From Fidelibacterota bacterium MT.SAG.2 (lineage in GTDB: Bacteria; Fidelibacterota; SORT01), in contig SORU01000002.1 of the NCBI GenBank assembly GCA_004402915.1, positions 1-64,000 on the forward strand: a stretch of DNA of 64,000 nucleotides, in the 5' to 3' direction. This document shows positions 8,793 through 16,922 of this stretch, one piece after another (position 1 is the stretch's first letter; the number at the start of each line of letters is the position of its first letter). Made by a program: the position numbers and the translations under genes. The notes under the pieces are model-generated. The model was not told where the DNA came from and did not search any database. It saw only the letters and a program-made list of their open reading frames with translations.

Positions 8793-9506
8793 ATACAACG
8801 AATAATACACAGAGCAAACGGCGGAGCCTATCCGGAGAACACGCTTGAGGCACTGGAGGAGATGGTTCAGGCTGATGCCGAGGGGATAGAGATCGATATA
8901 CAACTTTCTAAAGACGATGTACCGATGGTGTTTCACGACCCGCACTTGGGCAGGTTGACAGGCAGGGATTCGCTCCTGAGAGAACTGTCGGCGGTAGAAT
9001 TAAAATCTCTCAAGGTGAGTTCTAATAGTTCAGACAAATCGGGAACTATACCGACTCTCGATGAAGCAATTGAGATACTGAAAGGGAAGAAGCAGTTTTA
9101 TATCGAACTCAAAAAAGGTGATACAAATAATATAACGGAAAATGTTTTAAGTGTATTAGATGAAAGGCTTTCAGAGGATTCATTCACACTATCTTCATTC
9201 GATCCTAAGTTGATAAAAGCGGTAAAAGCCAAGAATGAAAATGTCAGAACGGGCTATATCTTTTCCACTCAACTTCGCAATATTTTTCTGAACCGAACCG
9301 AAAAACAGGTCGGCGGATTTGACCAATGGCATATCGAAAATGGAATGCTGAATGAACGATTGCTAAAAAAAGCGCGAAGGATGAATCGGGAAGTGATGGT
9401 CTGGAAGGCGAACAGTGAAGCTCAAATGAAACGTTGTATTGAATTGGGTGTGGATGGTATTATTACGGATAATATCACTAAATTGAATAAGGTTTTGAGC
9501 GGGTGA
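8793..9506 (+). CDS. Glycerophosphodiester phosphodiesterase, start codon unusual
   Basis: It hydrolyses glycerophosphodiesters to glycerol-3-phosphate and an alcohol. GDPD-family residues are all present: IIHRANGG and PENT at the very start, EIDIQLS, and the catalytic VFHDPHLGRLTG. The ORF track begins at 8862, which would remove the essential HR and PENT motifs, so that start is wrong. The frame is open upstream into the repeat, but no ATG, GTG or TTG occurs in it. The natural N-terminus is codon ATA at 8793, ten bases after AAGGAG, giving 237 residues. Either ATA initiates here, or ATG was mutated or misread. There is no signal peptide, so it is probably cytoplasmic. Its stop overlaps the hutI start. 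Confidence 0.8.
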   Translation: MQRIIHRANGGAYPENTLEALEEMVQADAEGIEIDIQLSKDDVPMVFHDPHLGRLTGRDSLLRELSAVELKSLKVSSNSSDKSGTIPTLDEAIEILKGKKQFYIELKKGDTNNITENVLSVLDERLSEDSFTLSSFDPKLIKAVKAKNENVRTGYIFSTQLRNIFLNRTEKQVGGFDQWHIENGMLNERLLKKARRMNREVMVWKANSEAQMKRCIELGVDGIITDNITKLNKVLSG

Positions 9507-10720
9507 ATAAAATTCTGATAAAAAATATCGGCGAGCTGCTGACAGGGCGAAACGGTTCGTTGGAGATTCTGCATAATAAAGAAATATTGATCAGAGAGGG
9601 GATGATAGAGTCTGTCGGGAAGCGGGGTGAGTTCAGCGAAGAGGGTTGCGAAGTAATCGATGCAGGAAATTCACTCGTCACGCCCGGGTTGGTAGACCCG
9701 CATACGCATCTTGTTTTCTTCGGAACGCGCGAAGATGAGTTCGAAATGCGTATACAGGGAAAAGGTTATATGGAGATAGCAGCTGCAGGGGGAGGGATAC
9801 GAAAAAGCGTCAAAATGCTCCGTGAGGCGAGCGAAGACGACCTCGTCGAGCACAGCCTGCCCTATTTAGAGAGTATGCTAAGGCACGGCACCACAACTGT
9901 CGAAGTTAAAAGCGGTTACGGTCTATCTTTAAAGGATGAATTGAAGTCATTAAGAGCTCTGAAAAGGCTCAACGAAATGCAAAAAGTCGATCTGGTGCCG
10001 ACATTTTTAGGCGCGCACGAGTTCCCTGATGAGTACAGGAATGACCGGGAAAAATATATTGATTTGATAATAAACGAAATGATCCCCGCTGTCGTTGAGG
10101 AGGGGTTGGCCGAGTTCTGCGACATCTTTACGGAGGAGGGAGTCTTCACCGTTTCCGAGTCGGAAAAGATATTAACGGCGGCTTCGGATGCGGGTCTCGG
10201 ACTAAAACTTCACGCGGAGGAATTTGAGCCTATCGGCGGAGCAGAATTGGCGGCGAAATTGAACGCTGTTTCCGCCGACCACTTAGTCGCTGTCAGCGAT
10301 GAAGGGATTCGAAGCTTGAAGGAAGCGGGAGTGACTCCCGTGCTGCTTCCCGGAACGACATTCTTTCTCGGCTCGGATGTTTACGCTCCCGCGCGGAAGA
10401 TGATCGATGCGGGACTCAGACCCGCCATCGCGACCGACTTCAATCCCGGCTCATCGATGACGGAATCGCTTCAGATAATACTCACGATAGCCTGCCTGAA
10501 ACTCAAACTTACTCCGCTCGAGGCATTCGAAGCGGTAACTCTCAACGCCGCTAAAGCGTTGAATCGCAGCGATTCTATCGGTTCACTTGATATCGGCATG
10601 AAGGCGGACATCGTCATCTGGAACGCCGATAATCATAAGCAGATTCCTTATCACTACGGCGTTAATAACGTCCGGACAGTTATTAAAGGAGGAGATGTGG
10701 TTTTTTCTTTTTCAGGTTAG
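9503..10720 (+). CDS. hutI: Imidazolonepropionase (HutI)
   Basis: It hydrolyses imidazolone-5-propionate to N-formimino-glutamate, the third step of histidine degradation. The 405-residue amidohydrolase has the metal-binding DPHTHLVFFG near residue 65, GTTTVEVKSGYG near residue 130, LHAEEF, and the late metal ligand in ATDFNPG. The GTG start at 9503 overlaps the previous stop (GTGA), indicating translational coupling with the phosphodiesterase. The family assignment is firm. The interposed phosphodiesterase gene is unusual for a hut operon. Confidence 0.96.
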   Translation: MNKILIKNIGELLTGRNGSLEILHNKEILIREGMIESVGKRGEFSEEGCEVIDAGNSLVTPGLVDPHTHLVFFGTREDEFEMRIQGKGYMEIAAAGGGIRKSVKMLREASEDDLVEHSLPYLESMLRHGTTTVEVKSGYGLSLKDELKSLRALKRLNEMQKVDLVPTFLGAHEFPDEYRNDREKYIDLIINEMIPAVVEEGLAEFCDIFTEEGVFTVSESEKILTAASDAGLGLKLHAEEFEPIGGAELAAKLNAVSADHLVAVSDEGIRSLKEAGVTPVLLPGTTFFLGSDVYAPARKMIDAGLRPAIATDFNPGSSMTESLQIILTIACLKLKLTPLEAFEAVTLNAAKALNRSDSIGSLDIGMKADIVIWNADNHKQIPYHYGVNNVRTVIKGGDVVFSFSG

Positions 10721-10753
10721 TTTTTAGCGTTTTATTCTTCTTTTGATCCAATA

Positions 10754-10814
10754 GTTCACTTTATGTTCACTAATTCCTTGACTGCTGATTTTATGCTTTA
10801 TATATTAAGTGAAC
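10754..10814 (+). promoter_or_regulatory. Strong promoter-like site flanked by GTTCAC/GTGAAC boxes
   Basis: TTGACT (10778-10783) and TATATT (10801-10806) are spaced by 17 bases. Two direct GTTCAC boxes lie just upstream (10754-10759 and 10765-10770, 11-base period), and an inverted copy GTGAAC lies just downstream of the -10 (10809-10814). This is the layout of a regulated promoter. The next confirmed gene on this strand, dnaE2, starts about 810 bases later. Confidence 0.55.
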
Positions 10815-10828
10815 AAAAGGCGTGTATA

Positions 10829-11012
10829 TTAATTCCCCTCCTTTTTAAGGAGGGGACACGCTGAAAGCGTAAGGGGTGGTTTACAAATAGGAATGAGTCC
10901 GATTAATTCCCCTCTAATAAGAGGGGTGTTCCGAAGGTCACGAAGGACTCCTTTGGAGAACTCCTACGGAGGATTCGAGTCCGAAGGATGAGAAGACGGG
11001 GTGTGTAAAGAA
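10829..11012. repeat. Composite CCCCTCC/GGAGGGG repeat block
   Basis: Starts with the hairpin CCCCTCCTTTTTAAGGAGGGG and an AAGGGGTGGTT tail. It continues with CCCCTCTAATAAGAGGGGTG, several short GGACTCC/GGAGTCC-like palindromic pieces and the AGACGGGGTGTGTAAAGA tail. The same modules recur at 6673, 8690, 11104, 30780, 31040 and 40062. No open reading frame of interest is present. Confidence 0.72.
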
Positions 11013-11103
11013 CAGAGATTCAATGATAGACGGGTGAACAATGATGTGAGAGGTAACATGGATTTTAATGACAATAGGTAGTAATGACATATGAGGGAAG
11101 ATT

Positions 11104-11172
11104 ATTACACACCCCAGCCCTTTGCTATAAGATTTCTAAAGGATCGGCTACCCCTCTTGATAGAGGGGAATG
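11104..11172. repeat. TACACACCCCAGCC...CCCCTCTTGATAGAGGGG repeat, inverted orientation
   Basis: Nearly identical to 40065-40132, including the internal segment TTTGCTATAAGATTTCTAAA. It carries the ACACCCC end of the family and a CCCCTCTTGATAGAGGGG hairpin. Confidence 0.75.
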
Positions 11173-11215
11173 TTTCGCATCGTAGATGCGATGTGAAAGC
11201 GGTCAGGACAATTAA

Positions 11216-11346
11216 CCTCTCCCCTTGAGGGGAGTGTCCGTCAGCTGACGGACGAGGGGTGTTATCGTTCGGTTACAATAAGTTTTGAAAAGAATATTAG
11301 GATCACACCCTCTGTCACTCTGTGACACCCCCCTCGAGGGGGGAGG
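11216..11346. mobile_element. MITE-like element with about 42-bp inverted ends (copy 1)
   Basis: The left end (CCTCTCCCCTTGAGGGGAG...GAGGGGTGT) and right end (ACACCCTC...CCCCTCGAGGGGGGAGG) are inverted relatives of each other. Each carries its own terminal hairpin and an inner hairpin, around a core of about 45 bases. Full copies occur at 39459-39583 and 52564-52687, and part of one at 1-24. There is no coding capacity. Non-autonomous mobility is inferred from copy number and structure. Confidence 0.65.
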
Positions 11347-11354
11347 AACGGGAA

Positions 11355-11587
11355 TCCCCTCCTTATCAAGGAGGGGATTAAAGGGGTGGTTGACTCTTAT
11401 GCCGGTCAGGGCTCCGAAAGGAGTGTCTTTGGCACAAGCCCTGACTCGCACTTGGTTGTCATTGCGAATCCGCCGGTTGGCGGGTGTGGGAGCCGAAGAC
11501 AGGCGCATGCCAATCTCACGCTTGCCTACAGCAACAGATTTGAGATTGCCACGTCGTCCCGAAAAATCGGGACTCCTCGCAATGACG
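11355..11587. repeat. Three abutting repeat units upstream of dnaE2
   Basis: A CCCCTCCTTATCAAGGAGGGG hairpin with AAAGGGGTGGTT tail is followed by a GCCGGTCAGGGCT...AGCCCTGACTCGC unit (11399-11455, also at 39401 and 30748). Next comes a REP-like unit ending CTCGCAATGACG (11458-11587). The ORF track extends dnaE2 through this block, but these codons are translated repeat. Confidence 0.75.
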
Positions 11588-11625
11588 ATGTCCTTAATAA
11601 ACAAATGACAGAAAATAGAGAAAAC

Positions 11626-14613
11626 ATGTTCCTACACCTGCATACACATTCGAACTACTCGTTCTGCCGGGGGGCGGACACGATACGCGACCTCTGCATC
11701 GCCGCGAAGCTGGCGGGGATGGAGAAGCTTGCCCTCACCGATACGAACGGACTTTACGGTATGCACTGGTTCATAAAGGCGGCAAAGGAGGAGGGCGTAA
11801 TTCCGATAATCGGCGCTCAATTGGTTGACGAGTGCGTAAGCGCGGTGCTGTTGGCAAAAGACGAATCTGGTTATTCCGCTCTCTGCCGCGTCATCTCCGA
11901 GCGTCACAGGAAGCGCGAAAAGGGCGAGGAAAATTTCTCACTCACGAGTCATTTGCAGCGGGACAGGCAGGGGCTTATAGTTCTCTCCGGTTCGACCGCT
12001 CTGCTTGAAGCGTTAGCGGAGGATAACGGCAGTTCAGACCTCTACGTCGAGCTTTCGCCTCTGACAAGAAGGGAAGAGCTTGTGCGATTCAGCAAAAAAA
12101 CAGGTCTGCCGCTTGTCGCCACGAACGCCGTTCATTTTATACTTCCCGAAAGGCATAAGCTCCACCGGCTCTTGCGGGCGATAGATCTCAACACCACGCT
12201 CAGCCGTATCCCCGAAAGTGAACTCGTCACTCCCGAATGCTGGTTCAAGGGGGCGACGTTGATGAGTCGTTCTCATCCGAACACACCCGAAGCGTTGGAG
12301 AACACTCTGCGTATTTCCGAGGCTTGCAAGTACGAGGGCGAGGGAGCGGGATTCGTCTTTCCCTCTTATGACGGAGGCGACGAGGAAGCGACATATAAGG
12401 AATTAGAAGCGGCGGTCTGGAAGGGAGCGAAGATGCGTTACGGCGCTATCAGCGACAAGGTGCGCGGGCGTATCGCTCACGAAATGCGTTTAGTGAAGGA
12501 AAAAGGATTCGCCTCGTATTTCATGGTCGTGCGGGATATAGTTTCGCGCTCGAACCGGACTTGCGGACGCGGCTCCGCGGCGGCGAGCATCATCGCCTAT
12601 ACCCTTGCTATCACTCACGTTGATCCGATAAAGCATAACCTCTTTTTCGAGCGGTTCCTGAATGAAGGACGATTAGATCCGCCCGACATTGACGTTGATT
12701 TTCCCTGGGACGAGCGGGACGATGTTCTCGATTACGTCTTCAATAAATACGGCTCCGAACACAGCGCGATGGTCTCCAATCATGTGCGGTTCAAGGCTCG
12801 CTCTGCGCTCCGCGAGGTGGCGAAGGTTTACGGAATCCCCGACAACGAGATACGCGCAATGACCAAACGGATGCGGCATTTGTACGACATAAAGAACACA
12901 TCGTCGGCGATGAACGGACTGCACTTCAAGGATGTTGAGTTCCCCGAACCGTGGCCCGAAATGATAATCATGGCGGACAGCATCTCGAAATATCCGAGGT
13001 ATATGTCCGTCCACTGCGGCGGTGTCGTTATCACGCCGGATGCCATCACCGACCATGTGCCGATCATGCCGTCGGCTAAGGGCGTCAACATCATCCAATG
13101 GGAGAAGGAGCAGACGGAGCGAGCCGGCTTGGTGAAGATAGACCTGCTCGGCAACCGTTCGCTTGCGGTGATACGGGACGCTCTCGCCGCTATCAAGACC
13201 CATTACGACATCACGATAAATTACGCCCGCTGGAATCCGTTGGTCGATCATGAAACGCAGGAGCTCATCAAGCGCGGTGATACGATAGGCGTTTTTTATG
13301 TGGAGTCACCCGCCATGCGTCAGCTTCAGATCAAAGCGAAGACGGGTGATTTCGAGCATCTCGTCATACACTCGAGCATGATCCGTCCTGCGGCGAATAA
13401 GTTCATCAACGAATACGTCCGCAGGCTCCACGGCGGCGAGTTTGAGCCGCTGCACCCGATGATGCTTGAACTCATGCCTGAGACTTACGGCATCATGTGC
13501 TATCAGGAGGACGTGGCGAAGGTGGCGATGCTCTTTGCGGGGTTTTCCGCGTCCGATTCCGATGTTTTGCGGAAGATAATCTCGTGGAAGGAGGCGGACA
13601 GGGAGCTGCGCGATTACCGTGATAAGTTCTATTCCGGCTGCACGCGGAACGGTTTCGCGAAGGAACTTATAGAGGAGTTATGGGAGATGATAATGTCGTT
13701 CGCGGGTTACTCGTTCTGCAAACCGCACTCGGCATCGTTCGCCATGGTGTCGTATAAATCGGCATACCTGCGGGCGCACTATCCGGCTGAGTTCATGGCG
13801 GCGGTCATCTCGAACCGGGGGGGATATTACTCGCCGCTCGCCTACATCTCCGAGTGCCGCCGGATGAAATTGCAGGTGCTCATGCCCGACGTGAATGAGA
13901 GCCGGTTTGAATACACCGGCATTGATAATCGCGTGCGTGTCGGATTTATGCAGCTCAAAGGGTTCACTACCGAAGCGTCCGAACGGCTCCTTGAGGAACG
14001 CAAAAAAAGCCGGTTCCGTTCGTTCGATGATTTTCTCAGGCGCGTGAATATGAATCCTGCCGACCTGCGTGTGCTTATCAAATCAGGAGCGTTCGACGCC
14101 GTCGAACCGAGGCGGACCCGACCCGAACTGATGTGGCGGTTGTCGCAGAAAACAGCCCGCAGACGCAAGGAAAAGGCGGTTTCTGAGGAACTCTTCGACT
14201 ATACGCCCGACAGACTCCCAAAATCGCCCGAATATAGCGCTAAAACGATGCTTACGCACGAACAGGAGACTTTAGGTTTCTTAATGAGCAGGCACCCGCT
14301 GACGCTCTATCATGACCAGATACGGCGCGCGAAGCCTGTCCGGGCGAGCAGACTGCGTGAACACATTGGAGAGCGTGTCCGCACTATCGGCTGGCTCGTG
14401 ACGGGGAAGATCGTCCGCACGAAAAACGACGAGCTGATGGAGTTCTACTCGTTCGAGGACACGACCGCGCTCTACGAAACGGTCTTCTTCCCGAAAACCT
14501 ACGCCCGCTTCTGCAACATGATCTCCACCATCCGCCCCTACGTCCTCACAGGCACTGTCGACTGCGAATTAGACGCCATAACTCTCAATGTGGAAGAGGT
14601 TAGGTTTTTGTAG
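11626..14613 (+). CDS. dnaE2: DNA polymerase III alpha family, DnaE2/ImuC-type error-prone polymerase
   Basis: A C-family DNA polymerase of about 995 residues. An N-terminal PHP domain begins FLHLHTHSNYSF. The polymerase core has CGRGSAAASIIAY and the catalytic acidic motif PDIDVDFPWDERDD near residue 350. The SFAGYSFCKPHSASFA segment near residue 700 is typical of the family. An OB-like C-terminal region (VRTIGWLVTGKIV) is present, but the beta-binding tail of replicative DnaE is not obvious. Length and motifs fit DnaE2, which does lesion bypass, better than the replicative DnaE of about 1150 residues. The track start at 11386 runs through repeat DNA; ATG 11626 has AGAG just upstream, and ATG 11605 is an alternative. 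No imuA/imuB genes are nearby. Confidence 0.8.
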   Translation: MFLHLHTHSNYSFCRGADTIRDLCIAAKLAGMEKLALTDTNGLYGMHWFIKAAKEEGVIPIIGAQLVDECVSAVLLAKDESGYSALCRVISERHRKREKGEENFSLTSHLQRDRQGLIVLSGSTALLEALAEDNGSSDLYVELSPLTRREELVRFSKKTGLPLVATNAVHFILPERHKLHRLLRAIDLNTTLSRIPESELVTPECWFKGATLMSRSHPNTPEALENTLRISEACKYEGEGAGFVFPSYDGGDEEATYKELEAAVWKGAKMRYGAISDKVRGRIAHEMRLVKEKGFASYFMVVRDIVSRSNRTCGRGSAAASIIAYTLAITHVDPIKHNLFFERFLNEGRLDPPDIDVDFPWDERDDVLDYVFNKYGSEHSAMVSNHVRFKARSALREVAKVYGIPDNEIRAMTKRMRHLYDIKNTSSAMNGLHFKDVEFPEPWPEMIIMADSISKYPRYMSVHCGGVVITPDAITDHVPIMPSAKGVNIIQWEKEQTERAGLVKIDLLGNRSLAVIRDALAAIKTHYDITINYARWNPLVDHETQELIKRGDTIGVFYVESPAMRQLQIKAKTGDFEHLVIHSSMIRPAANKFINEYVRRLHGGEFEPLHPMMLELMPETYGIMCYQEDVAKVAMLFAGFSASDSDVLRKIISWKEADRELRDYRDKFYSGCTRNGFAKELIEELWEMIMSFAGYSFCKPHSASFAMVSYKSAYLRAHYPAEFMAAVISNRGGYYSPLAYISECRRMKLQVLMPDVNESRFEYTGIDNRVRVGFMQLKGFTTEASERLLEERKKSRFRSFDDFLRRVNMNPADLRVLIKSGAFDAVEPRRTRPELMWRLSQKTARRRKEKAVSEELFDYTPDRLPKSPEYSAKTMLTHEQETLGFLMSRHPLTLYHDQIRRAKPVRASRLREHIGERVRTIGWLVTGKIVRTKNDELMEFYSFEDTTALYETVFFPKTYARFCNMISTIRPYVLTGTVDCELDAITLNVEEVRFL

Positions 14614-14619
14614 GAAGTG

Positions 14620-14646
14620 TTGTATAAGAACTATATAAAGTATAAA
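14620..14646 (+). promoter_or_regulatory. Possible promoter of the TcmP cassette
   Basis: TTGTAT (14620-14625) and TATAAA (14641-14646) lie 15 bases apart in an AT-rich stretch just before the cassette. The spacer is short and the region is AT-rich, so chance is possible. Confidence 0.35.
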
Positions 14647-14686
14647 CTTATAGCGAATTCTAAAAAAATCCATAAAAAAGCACAGA

Positions 14687-15847
14687 ATGACTAATCGAAA
14701 AGAGTTAGACAGAGAGTTTTTTAAGGGTAAGAGGCCTTGGTCAAAGATTAAGGACGAAGTGCTAGGGAAGTACTTAAAGCCCTACCTCGCCAAAGTAAAA
14801 ATGTTAAAAAAAGAAATTTTATTGATTGATACTTTTGCAGGTCCTGGAAAATTTGATGATGGAGAATCAGGATCACCTTTAATGATGGTTCAAATGGCGC
14901 GAAAGATGGTAAATGATAATTATAAGGCGATATTTGTGAACAATGATAGAGTACATCATGAATCAATATTACACTTGTTTGGAGAAAAATGTCCATTAGA
15001 AAATTTGATAGAAAATCAAAAAGTGATTCCAATATATGATGATGCAAAAAAATTCTTAATTCGTCTTAATAGTTCGCTCACTGATCAAACTGTGTTTTTG
15101 TATTTGGACCCATATGCACTTGAAGGATGCGAATTTAACACATGGTTGCCGTTCCTGAAAAGAGAGCAGAAAGCAAGTACTGAAATATTAGTAAACATCA
15201 ATATATCAGCTATACGAAGGCTAGCTTCTCGTAAGTCATTTTCAAAAGGAAAAATAAATAATGAAATCATACGGCATCATAAAAGACTGGATGAAGTAAT
15301 TGGAGGAAAATATTGGAGAGAATTTTTACTAGGGTCCAGTCTCAGCCAAAAAGATGCTGAGGAAGAATTGATGAAGAAATTCAAGAAAAGGATATTAAAA
15401 TATGTTAAGTATGTTGGATATTGTCCAGTGAAAGAAAAACCGAAGAATCTTGCAAAATTTTACATTATGTTTTTATCTAATTCTGAAGATGGCTTAATGC
15501 TGATGAATGATATTATGTGTAAAGCATACGATACGCGTATGAAGAAATCAATTACTAAACCAATTCCCTTGTTCCCAGATATGGAAATTAAATGGAGGAA
15601 TGAGGAAAACACAATGGAATTAAGAAATATTATTTTAACTTTTATTACATCAGAACCGAATAAATCGCGTAAAGAATATTGGTTATTAATTTGTATAGAT
15701 TATTTTATGCAATACATTGAACGCGAATATAGAGCAGCTGTGAAGGACCTGCATCACGACAATAAATTATTATTTAAAAATGTAAAAGGAACTAAGCGTT
15801 TAAATGATCATTCTATATTATATTTACCTGACCACAAAAGTATATAG
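14687..15847 (+). CDS. tcmP: Three-Cys-motif partner protein TcmP
   Basis: A 386-residue protein matching the TcmP family, named because it is encoded beside DUF5131/Gp37-Gp68 proteins, which carry a three-cysteine motif; that gene follows here by nine bases. Visible features are DTFAGPG at residues 48-54, GESGSPL just after, and FLYLDPYAL at about 137-145. These resemble motif I and the acidic catalytic motif of Rossmann-fold methyltransferases, but catalysis is inferred, not shown. The gene is markedly richer in A and T than dnaE2 before it and the acetyltransferase after the cassette, suggesting recent acquisition. The true role of the family is unknown to me; phage defence or nucleic-acid modification are reasonable guesses. 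Confidence 0.85.
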   Translation: MTNRKELDREFFKGKRPWSKIKDEVLGKYLKPYLAKVKMLKKEILLIDTFAGPGKFDDGESGSPLMMVQMARKMVNDNYKAIFVNNDRVHHESILHLFGEKCPLENLIENQKVIPIYDDAKKFLIRLNSSLTDQTVFLYLDPYALEGCEFNTWLPFLKREQKASTEILVNINISAIRRLASRKSFSKGKINNEIIRHHKRLDEVIGGKYWREFLLGSSLSQKDAEEELMKKFKKRILKYVKYVGYCPVKEKPKNLAKFYIMFLSNSEDGLMLMNDIMCKAYDTRMKKSITKPIPLFPDMEIKWRNEENTMELRNIILTFITSEPNKSRKEYWLLICIDYFMQYIEREYRAAVKDLHHDNKLLFKNVKGTKRLNDHSILYLPDHKSI

Positions 15848-15856
15848 ATAAACAAT

Positions 15857-16624
15857 ATGGTCTCGAAATCACATATAGAATGGACAGATTCAACCTGGAA
15901 TCCGGTAACGGGCTGTGATAAGGTTAGTCCCGGGTGTAAACACTGTTATGCTGAGAGAATGGCGAATAGACTTCATGCTATGGGACAGTATAGGTATAGG
16001 AATAAATTTAAGTTAACGTTGCAAGAGGATATAGTAGACGCTCCACTCTCATGGAAAAAGCCAAGAATAATCTTTGTTAATTCAATGAGCGATCTGTTTC
16101 ATGACAACGTACCTTTCAAATTTATTGAAAGAGTCTTTGCAACGATGATAAACGCAAATCAGCACATTTACCAGGTATTGACGAAGAGGTCTGAACGGTT
16201 ATTGGAAGTGGCAAAGGACCTTCCATGGACTGATAATATATGGATGGGAGTTAGCGTAGAAAACGAAGATTATACGTATAGAATAGATCATCTGAGGGAT
16301 AGCCCTGCCAAAGTAAAATTCTTGTCTCTTGAGCCGCTGTTAGGGCCATTAAAGAATCTAAAATTAAAAAATATCGATTGGGCGATAGTTGGTGGAGAAT
16401 CAGGTCCCGGTGCCAGACCAATGGATGCTCAATGGGCGAGAGACATAAGAGATATATGCATCGAGCAAAAGGTAGATTTCTTTTTTAAGCAATGGGGTGG
16501 TGTAAACAAGAAAAAAGCAGGTAGGGAATTGGATGGTAAATTCTGGAATGATATGCCAGACTTCTCAAATAACATATTAATATACAAATCAAATAAAAAT
16601 AAGGAGATAAGTCGCAATGTCTGA
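15857..16624 (+). CDS. DUF5131 / phage Gp37-Gp68 family protein with three-cysteine motif
   Basis: A 255-residue protein with the family start [14 protein letters not shown] and the cysteine cluster C20-x6-C27-x2-C30 ([11 protein letters not shown]). Further family segments are NSMSDLFH near residue 75, VLTKR near 113, WMGVSVEN near 130, and [10 protein letters not shown] near 180. The cluster could bind a metal or an iron-sulfur centre, as in radical-SAM-like enzymes, but it does not have the canonical CxxxCxxC spacing. It lies between tcmP and a small gene whose start overlaps its last 8 bases, so the three are one operon. Function is not established. Confidence 0.85.
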   Translation: MVSKSHIEWTDSTWNPVTGCDKVSPGCKHCYAERMANRLHAMGQYRYRNKFKLTLQEDIVDAPLSWKKPRIIFVNSMSDLFHDNVPFKFIERVFATMINANQHIYQVLTKRSERLLEVAKDLPWTDNIWMGVSVENEDYTYRIDHLRDSPAKVKFLSLEPLLGPLKNLKLKNIDWAIVGGESGPGARPMDAQWARDIRDICIEQKVDFFFKQWGGVNKKKAGRELDGKFWNDMPDFSNNILIYKSNKNKEISRNV

Positions 16625-16907
16625 TGATAAAGTAATGAATAGATTGGATGAACTGATTAAAAATGGTGAAGCAGTACTTGCTACAAAAAAATCATCTGAT
16701 ATGGTGTCGGATTCTGTCTCAAATGATATTTTTCATCAATGGAGAGTCGAATCATTATCATTTCTGCAGGCTGCATTTGGCGATAGTGGTATCTTTTTCA
16801 CAGAATTTAAAGAAAAATGTAAAGACTCTTATCACCATCACGCAGAAGAAGGATTAGCAATATTAAATGGAGCCAAATCTGAATTAGATAGTGGAGATAT
16901 TTTTTAA
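16617..16907 (+). CDS. Small acidic protein, third gene of the TcmP cassette
   Basis: A 96-residue protein of unknown function. An AAGGAG lies about 10 bases before the ATG, and the start overlaps the DUF5131 stop, so translation is credible. The pattern, with [14 protein letters not shown] early, W[14 protein letters not shown] in the middle and a [15 protein letters not shown] end, resembles N-terminal modules I associate with larger defence-linked proteins, where an effector domain would follow. Here the protein ends straight after the module. It may be a stand-alone adaptor or a truncated remnant. Codon use is as AT-rich as its two partners. Confidence 0.7.
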   Translation: MSDDKVMNRLDELIKNGEAVLATKKSSDMVSDSVSNDIFHQWRVESLSFLQAAFGDSGIFFTEFKEKCKDSYHHHAEEGLAILNGAKSELDSGDIF

Positions 16908-16922
16908 TAATTCTGATCTAAT

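Noticed and set aside
10829-11590. Possible CRISPR array in the repeat-rich gap
   Set aside because: Units differ in length and sequence, are individually palindromic, and are not separated by unique spacers of equal size; no cas genes are present.
12673-13251. 192-codon minus-strand ORF inside dnaE2
   Set aside because: It is a shadow of the polymerase active-site region; the plus strand encodes unmistakable conserved motifs.
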